Positions 22,972 through 36,629 of a stretch of DNA of 64,000 nt are shown one piece after another; the first letter of the stretch is position 1, and every line of letters starts with the position of its first letter. The notes under the pieces are model-generated. The model ran no database searches. It was not told the origin of the DNA and was given only the letters and a program-made list of their open reading frames with translations. Position numbers and translations under genes: made by a program. The DNA is from Mangifera indica (lineage: Eukaryota; Streptophyta; Magnoliopsida; Sapindales; Anacardiaceae). The stretch spans positions 4,898,001 through 4,962,000 of the forward strand of contig NC_058147.1 in the NCBI RefSeq assembly GCF_011075055.1, in the 5' to 3' direction.

Positions 22972-25900
22972 CTAGTCTTTGACAAATCGGCGCCAAAACC
23001 AGTGCCTCTCCCACACACTATACATTGAATCCAGTGGAATTCCCTTGGTCTCAGGCAAGAAAAGTGCAATAAATATGGTCATCGCCCCAATCCAACCAGC
23101 ATAGAACAAGAAGGTGCCAAATTTGAAGTGGCATAGCATAGTCAAGAATGTCTGTGATAGCACAAATGTTACTGCGAAATTCATAGCAATAGCTATGCTT
23201 TGACCAGTGGCCCTAATTTTCATGGGGAATATTTCACTTGGAATGAGCCAGGATAGAGGACCCCAAGACCAACCAAAACCAGCAGCGTAGATGCACATTA
23301 GTGCCAGTACTAATATGGCATATCCCCTGTTTATTTCCCTGTTGCCTGAAACTCCTGATGCATACGCCAGCACGAAAGCAACAGCAATCTTCGAAACAAT
23401 TAGAAAATTATGAAGTATAAACTTTCCCATATGTATGTTAAAGATTATAACGCAAAAAAGATAGTAAGATGAGATAATTTGGTGCATACCTGACAAACAA
23501 ACATTAAAACGCCACCCACCAGGAACAAGGATCTTCGACCGTAGCGGTCGACTACACCGGTAGATACAAGAATAGAGCCAAGATTTACCATTCCTAGTAT
23601 AATGGATGCTATTAAAGCTGAATCATTTCCAAAGCCAACTGATTGAAACAGTTGGGGAGCATAGAAGGCAATAATGTTGATGCCAGTTAGCTGTTGGAAA
23701 GACGGTATGGCAATTGCCATAACTAGGTGAGGTCTGTATTTCCTCTCAAATATGGTGAGGAAAGGTTCTTCAGAAGAAGCTTTCGCAATTTCACTTGACT
23801 TCATTATTTCACTTAGCTCATCTTCCACATCAACGTCTTTCCCTCGAACTTTCTGTAAAGAACGCCTTGCTTTGTCGATTTTGCCTCTTTCAACTAAGCT
23901 ACTGGGGCTGTCAGTTATGAAAAGGGCGCCTATTGTCATGATAGCAGCAGGAACTCCTGCAAGCCCCAGTGAGAGGCGCCAGCCCCAGCTGAGTCTAGTT
24001 GTGCCGAAATTTATGCAATTGGATACCACCACACCAATGCCTATGAAAAACTGGAAACCCGTATTGAAGGCGCCACGCCATTTTGAAGGTGCCACCTCGG
24101 ACAGGTATATGGGAGTTGCCTTCATTGGAACATTTTTATTGCTGTTAGAAAAACTATACAAACGATACAAGTTTCTTAATTAAGCACATTTCATGTTGCA
24201 TTAATATGAGACTTAATTTCTTGTCACCTGATTAGTGAAACCAACGCCAAAGCCAAGCAAGATACGGCCTAAGATGAGCATTGCTATATTTTCTGCGCCA
24301 CCATTGATGCCAGCACCAGCAAGGAAAGTTAAGCCACCAAGGACCATTATGTTACGGCGGCCTATTGCTGATGTTAGGCGGCTAGCCACAAGAGATGAGG
24401 CTAAGCCTGCTATGTAGAGTGATGATGTAAACAGTGTTAAAACCTGGCTGTCATACAGACAATACATATTTGTTTTGGCCTCCATCATTTTTGCCAACAC
24501 TGATGGGAAAAATTTCCGCAGAAATGGCAGCATTGTTGTCACACCTCCTGTTAATTGTTGACATTAGTAGTAAGAAATATGTTAGCTGTTATGGCAACCA
24601 GATTTCTCATTTAATCGAATGTATTTTAAAGAGAAAACATGTAAATCCATTGAAACAATTCACCTAACCAGTCCAAATCCTCTAATTGTTGCTGTCAACA
24701 AAGACTCCAACAAGTTAACAAGAAGAGAATAACCAGGAAAATTATGTTAGGGGTCACCATCTCTCATGACTATGTGATGTATATATCCTATGATCCTTTC
24801 TCACCCACAGTAACAACCCAAGAGTGGAACTGTTGATGATATTATAAAGTGTGAATTACATTTTTTTTTTCATCTAAAGTTTGGTCCAAAAACACTTGTT
24901 CACCTTAAATAATATATATTATAATTTTTTATCTAAAATCAAAAAAATTAAATTAAAATAATAATTTTACTATTTATTTTACAAAACAAAAAACTCCTTT
25001 TTAAGATGATGAAGTAATAATTAAATTTTTTAATTTTAATATTATTTTAAAAAGACGTATGATACAGTCAGGATACACATGAAAAGGGTACGATAGCTTT
25101 GTTCATTGCATACGTAAATAACAGAATGACAAATACGTGGGGACTCATTCAATTAGAATGCCTCCAAATTGGTGGATTGACTTTCCACACCATAGAAAAC
25201 TTTATTCATACTCCTTTCACTGTTCCTTATCATTCCAGCAATCAATCCCGTAATTCTGAATTAAATTATAACTAATATTTTATTTTACCACTAATAATTT
25301 GTCTACCAGTCAACTTCCAGAGTCCACTCTCTCTCACTCTCTCTCACTCTCTCTCGCTCTCAGTTATGTCATATAACTAATTTTTCACGATATCGAAGAT
25401 TTAAACTCTAACACCTAATAAATATAATATAAATAAATAATATATAAATATAGAAAAACCTAGCCAAACCAGGTCGCCTGCCACTTCTTGTACCTACCGC
25501 TTACCTAATCATCCAACTCTCAAAATTTATTATAAAAAACGTTTGTTCGCTTACTTTTCCATAGTTATGGTTAAATTTCAGTCAGTCCTCAGATTTTAAA
25601 AATTATACTTGTCACATGAAAAAACAAATCAAAGAAAATTTCGTAAGATTTGTTATTCTCTTTCTTAGAAAAACAAAACAACAACACAGTTCCTGCCAAT
25701 TCGCATATTTTCTTAGGATACGAGATTATTGATTGAAAATTTACGTATTTTCCTGTACTCAAACAACTGGGTATTCGGTTCCTTTTGACATAATTTGGAC
25801 AGAGTGGGAAAGTGGACTATGACGAGGAAGGAGATATCAGTATCCTTATCTTTATGGATTAAAAGTGTTACTTTTTGAAACTTCAAGACTGAGTTATTTT

Positions 25901-26301
25901 TAACAAAAATTGAAGGACAAATGCTTGTTAACTCATTCCTCATTTAGAACGTCGGAAAAAAAAAAGAAAAAAAACCATTTCTATCGTTGTCTTGGACAAG
26001 TTCTGCTATGGCTACTAAACTATTTTCTTCAACGGCAACACATTCGATTGGTCTACTTGTTAAGAGAAGATTATCTGAAAATTTAATTTCCTTACGGAGA
26101 CGGCACGGGCGAATTTTGATATGACAAAGAAAATTAATAAACAAATAAGCTTTGGAAGAAATTAAACGGACCTGAAATTCCGATGTCGAAGCCGAAAATC
26201 AGGCCACTTGATGCAGCGACGATGCAGGTGACAACCACTGACGCTGTAATCCTCCCATGAAAGTTGGAGGATCCATCAACAGCAAAACCTCCTACGGCCA
26301 T
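22972..26301 (-). CDS. STP5: STP-family hexose/proton symporter, STP5-like
   Basis: Four exons (26301-26172, 24547-24228, 24119-23490, 23388-22972) join in consistent phase into 498 residues, close to the usual length of plant sugar transport proteins. They belong to the major facilitator superfamily, twelve membrane segments, normally in the plasma membrane, taking up hexose with protons. Visible motifs: FGFDIGISGGVTTM after the first helix, SAIGRRNIMVLGG, GFGVGFTNQATPIYLSE, FQQLTGINIIAFYAPQLF, DRYGRRSLFLVGG, GPLSWLIPSEIFP and LPETKGIPLDSM. The N terminus MAVGGFAVDGS and the TDSPSSLVERGK replacing the common PESPRWL resemble Arabidopsis STP5, hence the symbol. Transport substrate is unproven. 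The first intron is long (about 1.6 kb). No frameshift or stop was found. All donors and acceptors are GT-AG. Confidence 0.9.
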
Positions 26302-26402
26302 TATGCTTCTCTCTTTTCCTTGCTCTTTCTTGGTATCCAGAAGCAATACCAGAGAAATCCAAGTACTAAGCTTCGCAAGTTCTGTGTCAGGGATGAAACC
26401 CC

Positions 26403-26418
26403 ATATATATATATATAA
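26403..26418 (-). promoter_or_regulatory. Probable TATA region of the STP gene
   Basis: An alternating TA run lies about 100 bases upstream of the ATG on the minus strand, the only TATA-like stretch in a plausible position. Confidence 0.4.
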
Positions 26419-26591
26419 GTGGCCGACGGTTGTTGCATATATCTATCCTATTCGCCTACTTTACTTTTTTAATGATTATTTGTTTCCTAATTTATTATAT
26501 TCAATTCCCCTTCCTCATTTATTTTCTTATTTATGTTCATTTATGTATTCCTTTACTGTGCAAGTGTATTCTATCTTAGTAGAGTTGAGGG

Positions 26592-26877
26592 TAGGGTTAG
26601 CTAAAATTCAAGTCAAAATTGTAGTATCTAACTTAAGTTTAAATTCAAATTAGTAAATAATATCATTATAGCGTAATCAAAGAGTAAATAATGTCATTGG
26701 AAGAGTGTTTCTTACATTGAAAAGATGAACTATATTGTCAAAAAATAAACAGTATTATCAAAAGAATAAATAAATTAATTTCAATTTAAGCTGTCAAGTT
26801 GGAGCTCCAATTCAAAATTGATTCATTTGAGTCGAATTTTAGATTCAATATAAGCCAATTCAAATCAAATTCACCTA
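26592..26877. repeat. MITE-like repeat, family 2
   Basis: Begins TAGGGTTAGCTAAAATTCAA and ends AAATTCACCTATA, an imperfect inverted end. The internal phrases alternating 'aattcaaa' and 'gagtttga' match those in the copies at 28554-28914 and 49654-50082. Confidence 0.4.
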
Positions 26878-28553
26878 TACTTTTGCATAGGATTAAAATT
26901 CATTATTGGATTGTATTGAATTTGTATAAATTGTACAATTTATCATAATATAAACATACAATTTTGCTCACAATTTCATGTTATTAAAACAACAAATGTT
27001 TTTTCATACCTCTCAGTTTTAAACACTGACTCTTCACCCCTAAAATTAAGGTTTTTCTCTAATTTTTTTTGCAATCGTCTTCCTGCACTTCTAAAACTTT
27101 ATGGTTTCACCCCCTCGACATAACTACTCTTTTTTTGACTCACCCTTTTTCTAGTGCTCACTAAAGCACTATCCTCTTTCACCTTCCAATGCGCTCCCCC
27201 TTTAGCAACCACTCCATCATTGTCCTCTCTCTTATTTCTAGCCATAGACATGCAATAAAGTCTCTATTCTTGTTCGTTTCTCTTTCCTTATAACTCTCTC
27301 TTGTTGATATTTGTCTTCCTCCTTTGTCAACAGAATCAAAACGTTGTTATTTTCTCATTTTCTGTAGTCACAAACAAAAACATTGTTGGTGGTCTAAATC
27401 TTACTCTCTCTAAACTTGATATTGCATTAGTTATCCATCATGTTGCTCAACGATTATCTATTTTTACTCACCAAACATGCAACCACCAACCATGTCTTTC
27501 TGTTTGCACTTGACATACCGACATTGATCTTCATTTCATTCATGAGGAGCTTGTTGTCTTCTTAATATTCTTAGGATCTCTCTACTTGCAAATAATTGCC
27601 CAAATGGGTTGTCTTGCAACAGTTTTTATTCATTGTGTCTCCAATATTGCAGCTCCGTAAACTCTTGTTACAATTATGGAGAATGTTAAATGATTATTTG
27701 CTTCCTATTTTATTATATTGATTTATCTTTTAAGACAATATTCACTTTCCTTATTTTATTGTAATATATGTATTTCTTTTTCTGTAGGATTAGATTTTTT
27801 TTTTTTATTGGATTGTATTGTATTTGTTTTCATTAATATGAACGTAAAATTTTACTCACAGTTCTTCGTACTTGAGGGGGACGTATAAGACCAAGAAAAT
27901 TGAAGTTGGAATATGGAGTTTTAGTCATCTGCAACCCCATAATTCTACATGTCTGATTAAGATTTCCAAACTAATTTAAAACTCTTCCATGATTATCTTC
28001 TATCTATTACCGTTTGAATAGGAGCTGCATGAGGAGGCCGACCTTGATTAAAGAATGGAAGACGGACTGTTTTTGGCTTTCGCTATCTTAGTTTTATATG
28101 ATATTTGTCATCTGTGACATGTGCAACTTGATGAATTATTTAGTAAGAAATTGTTGATTTGTTAGTGCTAAATTAGTTATTAAATCGCTTTCAAACTCGC
28201 TGTATAAGGTTGATCAACTCAACTCCAGGCTTTAGTCAAAAGTAAAGGATGAATTGTCATTTGGGTTGATGTCACGGTTTTGAATGAACATCTCAAAAAC
28301 AAGACTAACTAATGAGACGGTACAACCGTCTTGAGCTTGTCGTCAATCTCCGAATTCATGCTTTTCCTGGCGATACCTACTCCGGGGCTTTATTTCTTCA
28401 ATGGATATTCAACATTTCTCTCCTACAAAATATCAATATACATTAAAAAATAAAAAAATCTTGGTTGTTGTGGAGATATGTTCCTGATATTCCAAAAGTA
28501 ATTAACTAAAAAAGAATGAAAGAATAAGACAAAGAATCTACAAGGTAGATGAA

Positions 28554-28914
28554 TAGAGTTAGATTTGTACTGAATTTGTATTAGTTTAAATTCAAACTTA
28601 GTTCGAATGAAAATGAGTTTATTTTAAATGAGATTAAGTTTGAACTCAAGTTTTAAAGGTATTTAGCTTATCAAACTCGTAAACCTGAAAAATTTTGATA
28701 CGAATAAATTAAAATAATATCATTTTAACTAATACATATCAAAATGACGTCATTTAAATTATTTTTGTTTGACTATACCACCAAGCTGAGCTCAAATCTC
28801 AATTCAAACTTAAACTCCAGTTTAAGTTTGAACATGACTCTTCTCGAATGCGCTGAGTTGAAACACCTTTAAAATCAGTTCAACGAGTTTGATTCAGTTC
28901 AAATCCATCTTTAT
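28554..28914. repeat. MITE-like repeat, family 2
   Basis: Begins TAGAGTTAGATTTGTACTG and ends CAAATCCATCTTTATAG. Internal sequence is rich in 'tcaaact' and 'gagtttg' words, as in the better preserved copy at 49654-50082. Confidence 0.45.
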
Positions 28915-30119
28915 AGATAAATGTGAAGTTTTTGTTTTGCCTTGACAGAACTTACAAACTAAGACAATGTAATAGAAGTCAATATCCACCTGCGGAAAGA
29001 AATCTTGTTTTCATTTTTTATGTGGTATAAATTGATCAACAAGCTAGACTTAAATGGATGACGAAACTGGAGAAAGAAGTCTTTATACACGGGAGGTGAA
29101 ATTAGGTCGAACAAATTCTTACCACAGAATATTTTAGTTAAAGGTAAAAATAAATAAACTGAAAGTCACATTTACTGTATGTAACTGGCGTGTGAACAGA
29201 ATATTGTGGGTGTGGGATCAGGCAGAATATTGTCAACTGCACTAGTTTGAATTGGCTGGACATGATGTGCAATTATTTTGATATTGATGATATGTGGTGG
29301 AATTCCATTTGCTTATTTCTTGTTTTTCTAGGCCGAAATTCTTCGCAGTAGATATCTGAATCTGAGTGGTGAGGATAAATTTATGAATGATAAATGTAGC
29401 AGTCTGGCTGACGGTCAGATCACCAATTTTCCTTCAAAGAGGGCTAAGTCAAAAGAAGAAATTTTATAACATAAAAGTTTGACTTTTTAATACATTAAAT
29501 TTCCTGACGTATGCAAAAAATTCTTATTTGATTGATGGCCAAATTTTCTAGATTTCAAAATTATAATTATAGTGTTTTCTAAGGAAATTCATATGCATTA
29601 TCATGTCACATGTTGTCATTTTATCTAAATACTTTTTAAGCTTTTTTTTTTTCGAAACTTTGAATAGAAATACTATCAAATTAATTAGAAAATGACTATA
29701 ATGATAAATATATTATTTATGATTTTATAAAATAAAATAATTAATATTGTGATTTTGTTGGTATGCAAGGATGACAGAAAAATGCAAATGAAATATAAAT
29801 GAGATTTCAAAAAAACTTAAATAAAATTGAGCTGTTTTGCTTCTTAATCTACACAATAGAATTACATTATGAAATATAATTAAAATGATCAATAAAATAA
29901 AGTGGGGATTATTAATGAGCGACGAAGGTTATAAATTGTTTATTTGCATGTGATTTCGTTGCAGTTTTTTGTTGTGGCTGTCTCCTGGATGGTTGTTTCT
30001 GCGGTGGGTAGGGAGATAGATTATCTTATGGACTTCATCTCATGTATTAAATTTCCAGTTATGTATATATATCGTACAATACATGTGTATCTATATATAT
30101 ATATATATATAAATTAATG

Positions 30120-30481
30120 GGTTTTCTATTTTTCATATTTTATCATGTCATAATGATTGTTTTATCTAGGGTTTGGGAGATAGGAGGGAGAAGGCTAGTT
30201 GGCACCGATTGTTAGAGAAGCAACAAGGAAGAATATTTAAACCCTGGGGGGACAATGGTCATTTTTGAAACTTTGAATAAGAGGAAATTATTAGTTTTTA
30301 AACGTAGCGGAAAAATGTGATGAATTTATAATTTTTTTAAAATATTTTTATTAAATAATAATTGTACTCTTAACAGTACACAATAAAATTTAATAAACGG
30401 ATAAATATTTAAATTTTTGATAATTAATAAGTGAAAAATTACATTTGTATCAAACTTTGAGTGGAAAATAGTCATTTGGCC
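30120..30481. repeat. Truncated MULE-family remnant
   Basis: The right end reads CTTTGAGTGGAAAATAGTCA followed by TTTGGCC at 30481, the same end as the MULE at 14385-15250. The preceding sequence (an 'aaaccctgg...tttttgaaac' stretch and 'ttagtttttaaac') also matches that element. The left inverted repeat was not found. Confidence 0.55.
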
Positions 30482-31763
30482 TAATTAAAAAAAAAAAAGT
30501 ATTTTCCGGATCATCTAAGGTCCAAAACCTTTTTTATTTTATTTTATTATTATTATTTTTTTACTCTTCTTTCTAAATCGTCTTATCTCAGTGTTCACTT
30601 TTGTTAGGCCCAAGTGTTTGGCCTTTTTGTTAGACTTGGTTCCTTATAGAGTTGACAGATTAAATATAATAGAAGATATTTTAATTATAACAAAATTAAC
30701 AGAGGTTTTATCTGTTTTTATAATATTATTCCCTTTACATTCATATGTGTTGATTGCCATTAAACAAACAGTTGTGTCACAACTATTGTGTATTAGCTTT
30801 AGTATAAAAATCCCGCTCCAAAAATCATGTCATACATACATTATCATTTGACTACTCAAGCATAAATGGTGATTAAACATACACAATAATTTAAAAATAC
30901 CAAAATACCCTTGTATAAAACAAATTCATGGTAATGAAATTAAGGGTATATTGGGGTACTATGAAATGCTTTGGAAAGAAAATAATTTAAAACACTTAAA
31001 GAATCATTACCATATATATAATAAGTGAAAGCTACGCATAGTTTATTATATCAAACATTATCTTCATGACTTGTTTTTATACCAAAGGATATATTGGAGT
31101 ACTAAACTTCTATACATTGTTTAAATGTATTATATATTGTGGATACACTCGTAAAAATATTGATGAAAATTATTTATATTCTTATATTCTAAAATATTGT
31201 ACTTACCATCTAAACAAAAAATTAGCGTTATACTATAAAGTTTGGTTAAAACACTAAACTTTATAAGAATATTTAGCTTCTAAAATTGTGCATTTGTAAC
31301 CCTAAATTGAAAATGCTATTACAAATTTTTTAAACCCCAATAGTTTTAAATCTTACATTTAGCCCTTAAATTGAAGTTTAACATTTCATATTTAAAGTTT
31401 AACATATATCTTAAACTCTTGGCAAATGCTTTCACCTTGCAAGATCTTGAAATCTAAGCCATATTTCTAACAATACAATGATCTATTCAATGCAAGTAAA
31501 TATTGATTTTATATGAGTTTTTTAGTTAGATGAACATGACAATTATGGTTAGAGATTTTAAAGTTTTTATTATAAAGTTAGAGGTAAGAGTAAAAATTAT
31601 ATCCGACCAAATTATTTGATTATAAATTTAGTTGTTAAAGAATTGATTACTTTGCTATAACCATTTAAAATATGGATATTTTATTAATCAATAAAATTAT
31701 GTATATAATTTATATATAAATAATAAAAAATTATTATATGATTATATATTATTTTACTTTTAG

Positions 31764-32230
31764 GGGGCGTTTGGTTTGAGTTTTTTAAGATTATCTTGGT
31801 AATCTATCTTTTATTCCTTTGTTTGATTTGTTAGTAATAAAAAATTACAGTAATCTTCTATTATCAATACTGACGTGACAGGTAATATAAGTGATAATCT
31901 GATTACCACTTTCACCTTAGGTATTTAAATATTACCGAGATAATCTTAATTTTATTATAATTATATTATTATTTATTAATTTTTTGAGACAAAAATAAAT
32001 TTATTTTTAATTAATATGATAAATAATATAAAAATATTTGAAAATAATTATATTCAAGAGTATTTAAGTAAAATAATTTACTAGTAATATTTTATTACCT
32101 TTAATCAAACACAATAATTATTTATACTTACTAAATTTTATCAAACATAGTAATTATTTATACCCAGTAATCTTCTAAGTAATCCATCTATTTTAATAAT
32201 AAAATATTACACAAATCAAACAACTCATAG
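31764..32230. repeat. Harbinger-like MITE
   Basis: Starts GGGGGCGTTTGGTTTGAG and ends with an imperfect inverted copy (CAAATCAAACAACTC), with TAG on both sides as a possible 3-bp duplication. The interior repeats 'taatctt' and 'agtaattattta' words. It lies about 180 bases upstream of the SC35 ATG, so it forms part of that promoter region. Confidence 0.45.
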
Positions 32231-32411
32231 TTTACAATTATTTAATAATATGGTGATTACCATTTAATAAATTTTGTGAAAGTCAACCTGGCGGGAAAAG
32301 CTTAAAATGTAAAAAGTTGCGAAGGGGCATATTCGTCATCGTCCCTTAACTCAAACCCTACCAGCAGCCCCTCTGCCTCTCACGGACTCGCTCTCCCTCG
32401 GGGCAGAGGAG

Positions 32412-35400
32412 ATGTCGCATTTTGGGAAATCAGGACCTCCAGACATCAGAGACACTTACTCACTCCTCGTCCTTAATATCACTTTCCGTATTTACCTTAG
32501 TATCATCCCTTTTTTAAAATCATATTTTCGTCTTCAATTCTCATTTTATCTTTTTGTGTTCTTAACCTAGGCACCACCGCGGATGACCTCTTTCCTCTCT
32601 TCGACAAGTACGGGAAGGTCGTCGACGTCTTCATTCCCCGGGACCGAAGGTGTGTTTTAATCTTAACGCATATACTCATTTATGCCTGTACTTATTTTTT
32701 CTTTTAATTAAATGCTTTTTTCTTTTTATGTGTGCAGGACTGGTGACTCGAGAGGTTTTGCTTTCGTTCGGTACAAGTATGCGGACGAGGCTCAAAAGGC
32801 TGTGGACAAGCTTGATGGTTTAATTCCTTATCTTGTTTTATTATCTAATAATGAAAACTAGATTTTTTTTATACAAAGAATTTGGATTTGGTTATATTTA
32901 ATTGGTTCTAAACCTTATGTTTAGGGAGAGTTGTGGATGGAAGAGAAATTATGGTTCAATTCGCCAAGTACGGTCCAAATGCCGAGCGAATGTGAGTAGT
33001 GCTTGTTTAATTAATTGTTTATGTTTTATTGGGGAATATTTCTTTAATTGCAATCGCAGTTTGGTTTTGAACTTAGTTTTATATGGTTTTTTGCATGATA
33101 TTTATAATGTTGCAGGCCATTTGTTTATTTGAGTCCTTGCTGCTTAATTTTTTTCAGTCATAAAGGGAGGATAGTTGAGACATCTTCAAAAGCAGCAGGC
33201 CGGTCAGGAAGCCGCAGTCCTCGTCCAAGGTCAGGATCATTTTCAAGAATATCCTTGTTATAATTGGACTTTTATGTTCTTTACTCAGCCATATTTGTTG
33301 TTGTTGGTATTGGCTTGTAATACACTTAGTGAAGTCTCTTGTTGTGATTGCCCATCAACATGAAAGTTGATTTTGTCTTGGATTTTCAGTTGTTAAGGGT
33401 TGTGGTACGTTGAGGAATTTTTTGAACCAAGTTTCAAGGATAATTATTCTTCGACCAAAAAGATGATTCTGCCAATGTGTCGGCCATAGTTGTCAAAGGC
33501 ACGCCTAGGCGAGGCTATACTCAAGGTGTTATGGCCATCACTTTGAGTATGTTCTAGGCGATTAGTGGTCCAAAGGTGATCTTTAGTGCTTTTTTGACGC
33601 CTTTGGAGAAGCTTTAGGCGTTGGAAAAGTGTGCTTTGTTATCACACAAGACTAATGTTCAAGGCAATTTTAAAGGTTATTGGCAAGTTTTAAGGTCATC
33701 ATAGAGGTCAACAAGGAGTTCTGAGATTGCCGAAAAGGTGGTTAGTCAGTTTTGAGATCGTCAAAAATATTGTTGGAGAGATTTAAGGTTGACGAAAAGA
33801 TCATTGACGAGTTCTGAGGTTGCCGGAGAGGTTGGCCAAGAGATGGTGACCAAATAATAATATTTAATTTATAATCTTTTCCTTTATTAAAGTTTTACAT
33901 GTGCTGCATTAAATGCAACCATCTACCAACTTTTTATTTGCAGATTTTTCTTTTCTTTTGCTTAACCCTCTGCTCTATTTTCTTGTTCAATCACTGTCCT
34001 TTTTAATTTTTATTTATCACCTTTGGTCCAAAAGCAATGCCTTTGCCTTGCTTTTTTCGCCTAAGCGATAGTACCCCTCATTGCCTTTAAACACTTTTTG
34101 TTTTTAACAACTATAGTTTGGGCCATGCTATTAGGTCCTTGTTTCAAAAGGGTAGTTTTTCCCTAATTAGCTATTGATTGTGAATCTTGTTTTATGTGGT
34201 TATTACTGTTTGTCTTGTTGATACTGTTAACGTTATTTTCATTATAATTATATTCACTAAATCTATCATGATTTTCATTATTTTGGGTTTATCATTTTAG
34301 ATCTTAACTCGAAAGCTGGCTACTTTTTAATTTAGGACAGTTTAGTTGCATGACAAAGCAATTTATTAGTGTCCTACTGCATTTATACATTTGATTGTTA
34401 CTTGACATCTAAAGTATTGTTAAAGAACCCAAAAATAAGAAAGGTCTAGTTAAATGACATATAATGTGATGGGATATAAGTGAGAGTGTAGTACAAGCAT
34501 GTTCTTTTTTCCTTATCAATTTTCTTTCATATTATTGGTTTTTCATTATCTATGCTACTTCATCCATACTTTAGTTGATTATTAGTACATGTCAAACAAT
34601 TTATTCCTTTGATTTTATTGTTTTCAATCTGCCCATTCAGTTCTGTAGGAAAGTTCAATTCTGATGAAAATATCAGATGTTGTTCTGACTCATGTTTATG
34701 TGCTTAAGTTAGATTTTAGTACAGATTTCATAGTATCATATGCGGTTTTCTCTACTGATTGCATTTGGATGACAAGTTAACTAGTGTATATTTTGATGGG
34801 ATGATACAAGTAGCTGATTTACAATGTTGAGGTACTTGGTTTTGGCTGGATTATGCCCTTACTTTTAGATCGTTGATTTTCTCATTCTAAATACCTTCCT
34901 ACCCTAAAATCCTTTATCCACCAAAATCTCTTTCCTTTTGATCTGCTGTCTGCCAAAATAATGAATTAGTGTTTTTTCACATCTTAAACCAAGTTTGAAA
35001 TGACTCTCCATACTATTTACATCTGTCTTTACTTAATGGATTGAGCTTTTTCTTTGCTTTGGAGAGTCCAATGTTCGGGAATTGTTTTCCACTACAAGCA
35101 CACTTATATCTGTGCATATGCTTATGAGTGCATGATTTTGGTGCTGTTTGATATTGTCATATACATCTATAATGTCAGTGTCTGGAAAAAACACCTTTTT
35201 ATGCTATGAAGTAGAATACTGAATGCAATCATTTTGTTTGTCAATAATACTACCATTAATTTATTATATTTGTTGTGTATGCCTCTGATTAAAAAAATCA
35301 TATGTATATCAATCATTATGCTTGAATATACTGACACAATTCAAAACTATAGACGCTGACAAGAAGAATATATTTTTAGGTATAGGGATGAATATAGGGA

Positions 35401-35711
35401 CAGGGACAAAGATTATAGGAAGAGAAGCCTTAGTAGAAGCAGGGATAGATATGATCGTGACAGATACAGTGAGAGGGAAAGAGATCATCGCTGCCGAAGC
35501 ATGAGCCGCAGCTCTAGTCCTGATCATCGAAGGCATTCTGGGAGAGGCAGATATAATGAAGAGAGACGCAGTCGAAGCCGATCTTATGGAAGGTATTGGA
35601 TGTCTATATATATGTATGTATTTTTTTTGCTGAATTAGTTTTTCTAAAACTAAGTCTGGTGCTAAATGGAAAGTTTTAAAACATTTGTATTGAAATATAG
35701 TTAAAAGATTC

Positions 35712-35757
<46 letters not shown>

Positions 35758-36465
35758 GCACACACACACATATATATATTCTCATCATTGAATTGACTTT
35801 TGTAATTTCTTATTGTTTGGAAAATGTTTATATCTTGAAGTGCCTCCCCTAGTCGGCATAATCCTGATTCTAAGAGGGCCCCTTTTCAACATAAGACTCA
35901 GAGAGATGAAAGTCCTGTTGGACACAACCCTAAAGAACACTCCCCTGCTCTGAAAACTGTGTCACCACATGGTCGGCGCTCTGTTTCTCCAAGTCCATCT
36001 CTGCAGAGAACCAATGGTCATGTGAGTCCCATATCCACATTTTTTAGTTCTAAATTGCATCATGAACTTTATGGCTGAACTTTTTATGTTGGTATTTTTA
36101 CTTTGTAGGAAGCATGAAGCAGCATACAATGTGATTGAAATTTCTTTTGCTTGATGGGTTGTGTGTGTTTGCTTCCACAAGGAAGAACACATATTTGCAA
36201 TGTGTTTTTCATTAGTGTAATGCTCAATGCATGATTTGATGGTAATTTATGCTCAACTGACATATCATGTAGAAGAAAAGTTTGAAGCTAGACACACTTT
36301 ATTGAAACTAGTGCCTTGTTTAATAGCTTTGACATAAGTTTCTGTGCTTTCATTTTGTACCTTTTATACTAATTTTTATGCACTCATTGATTTTTCACTG
36401 AACATGCCAATGTTGATTATCATATGTTTCAGTTAGTAGGTTCGAATACTTTGATTGCAAGATGA
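32412..36465 (+). CDS. SC35: SC35-type SR splicing factor
   Basis: Eight exons in consistent phase: 32412-32487, 32571-32649, 32738-32817, 32925-32991, 33158-33229, 35380-35592, 35841-36021 and 36433-36465, giving 266 residues. The start MSHFGKSGPPDIRDTYSLLV and the RNA-recognition motif match plant SC35: RNP2 LLVLNI near residue 19 and RNP1 RGFAFVRY near 60, followed by DGREIMVQFAKYGPNA. The C-terminal half is an RS domain (RSLSRSRDRYDRDR, RRSRSRSYGR). Family role: nuclear, binds exonic enhancers and recruits U1 and U2AF to define splice sites. The RS domain would be phosphorylated by SR kinases. Intron 5 is 2.15 kb and contains a transposon-like repeat. The last 11-codon exon (LVGSNTLIAR, stop) is inferred from a TTTCAG acceptor. 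If the GTGAGT at 36022 is not used, translation ends within about 14 codons instead. Confidence 0.9.
33486..34118. mobile_element. hAT-like non-autonomous element in SC35 intron 5
   Basis: Begins TAGTTGTCAAAGGCACGCC and ends with a partly inverted copy (TTTTTAACAACTA). Internal phrases of 'gcctaggcga' and 'cgcctaagcg' type are typical of a common plant hAT-like repeat. No coding capacity. No clear target duplication was found. The duplicated unit B starts within about 30 bases of the point corresponding to its right end. Confidence 0.5.
35712..35779. repeat. Compound microsatellite (TA)n(GA)n(CA)n(TA)n
   Basis: A 68-bp run in SC35 intron 6 changes from TA to GA to CA and back to TA. Unit B at about 50253-50262 has only a short TA run. 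Confidence 0.85.
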
Positions 36466-36629
36466 TAACCTTGCTGTTGGTCCTTTTAACTTAAAAGAGT
36501 ACTGATGTCCAAACTTTCTTTGTTGATGCCCTGATTGGTAAGAATCATTAGAACTTATTATAATAAGCTTTATAGAAGAGAGGCTTTTAACTTGTCCATT
36601 TTCTTTTTCACGCTTTGTGATTTTTGATA

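Larger units (their letters stand above)
26419..32411. other. Large repeat-rich spacer
   Basis: Six kilobases without a supported gene between the divergently transcribed STP and SC35 genes. It contains two MITE-like copies of family 2 (26592-26877 and 28554-28914), a worn MULE end (30120-30481) and a Harbinger-like MITE (31764-32230). Imperfect direct repeats about 1.2 kb apart (near 26470 and 27690, and near 26900 and 27805) suggest an insertion or local duplication around 27.0-27.7 kb. Frames at 27301, 30591 and 31066 are AT-rich and not convincing. Confidence 0.5.

Noticed and set aside
23752..24183. 143-codon plus-strand frame
   Set aside because: Opposite-strand shadow of exon 3 of the sugar transporter.
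25321..25362. CTCTCTCA-type repeat
   Set aside because: Short simple repeat with no evident role.
35309..35788. 159-codon minus-strand frame
   Set aside because: Shadow of the SC35 RS-domain exon running into a microsatellite.
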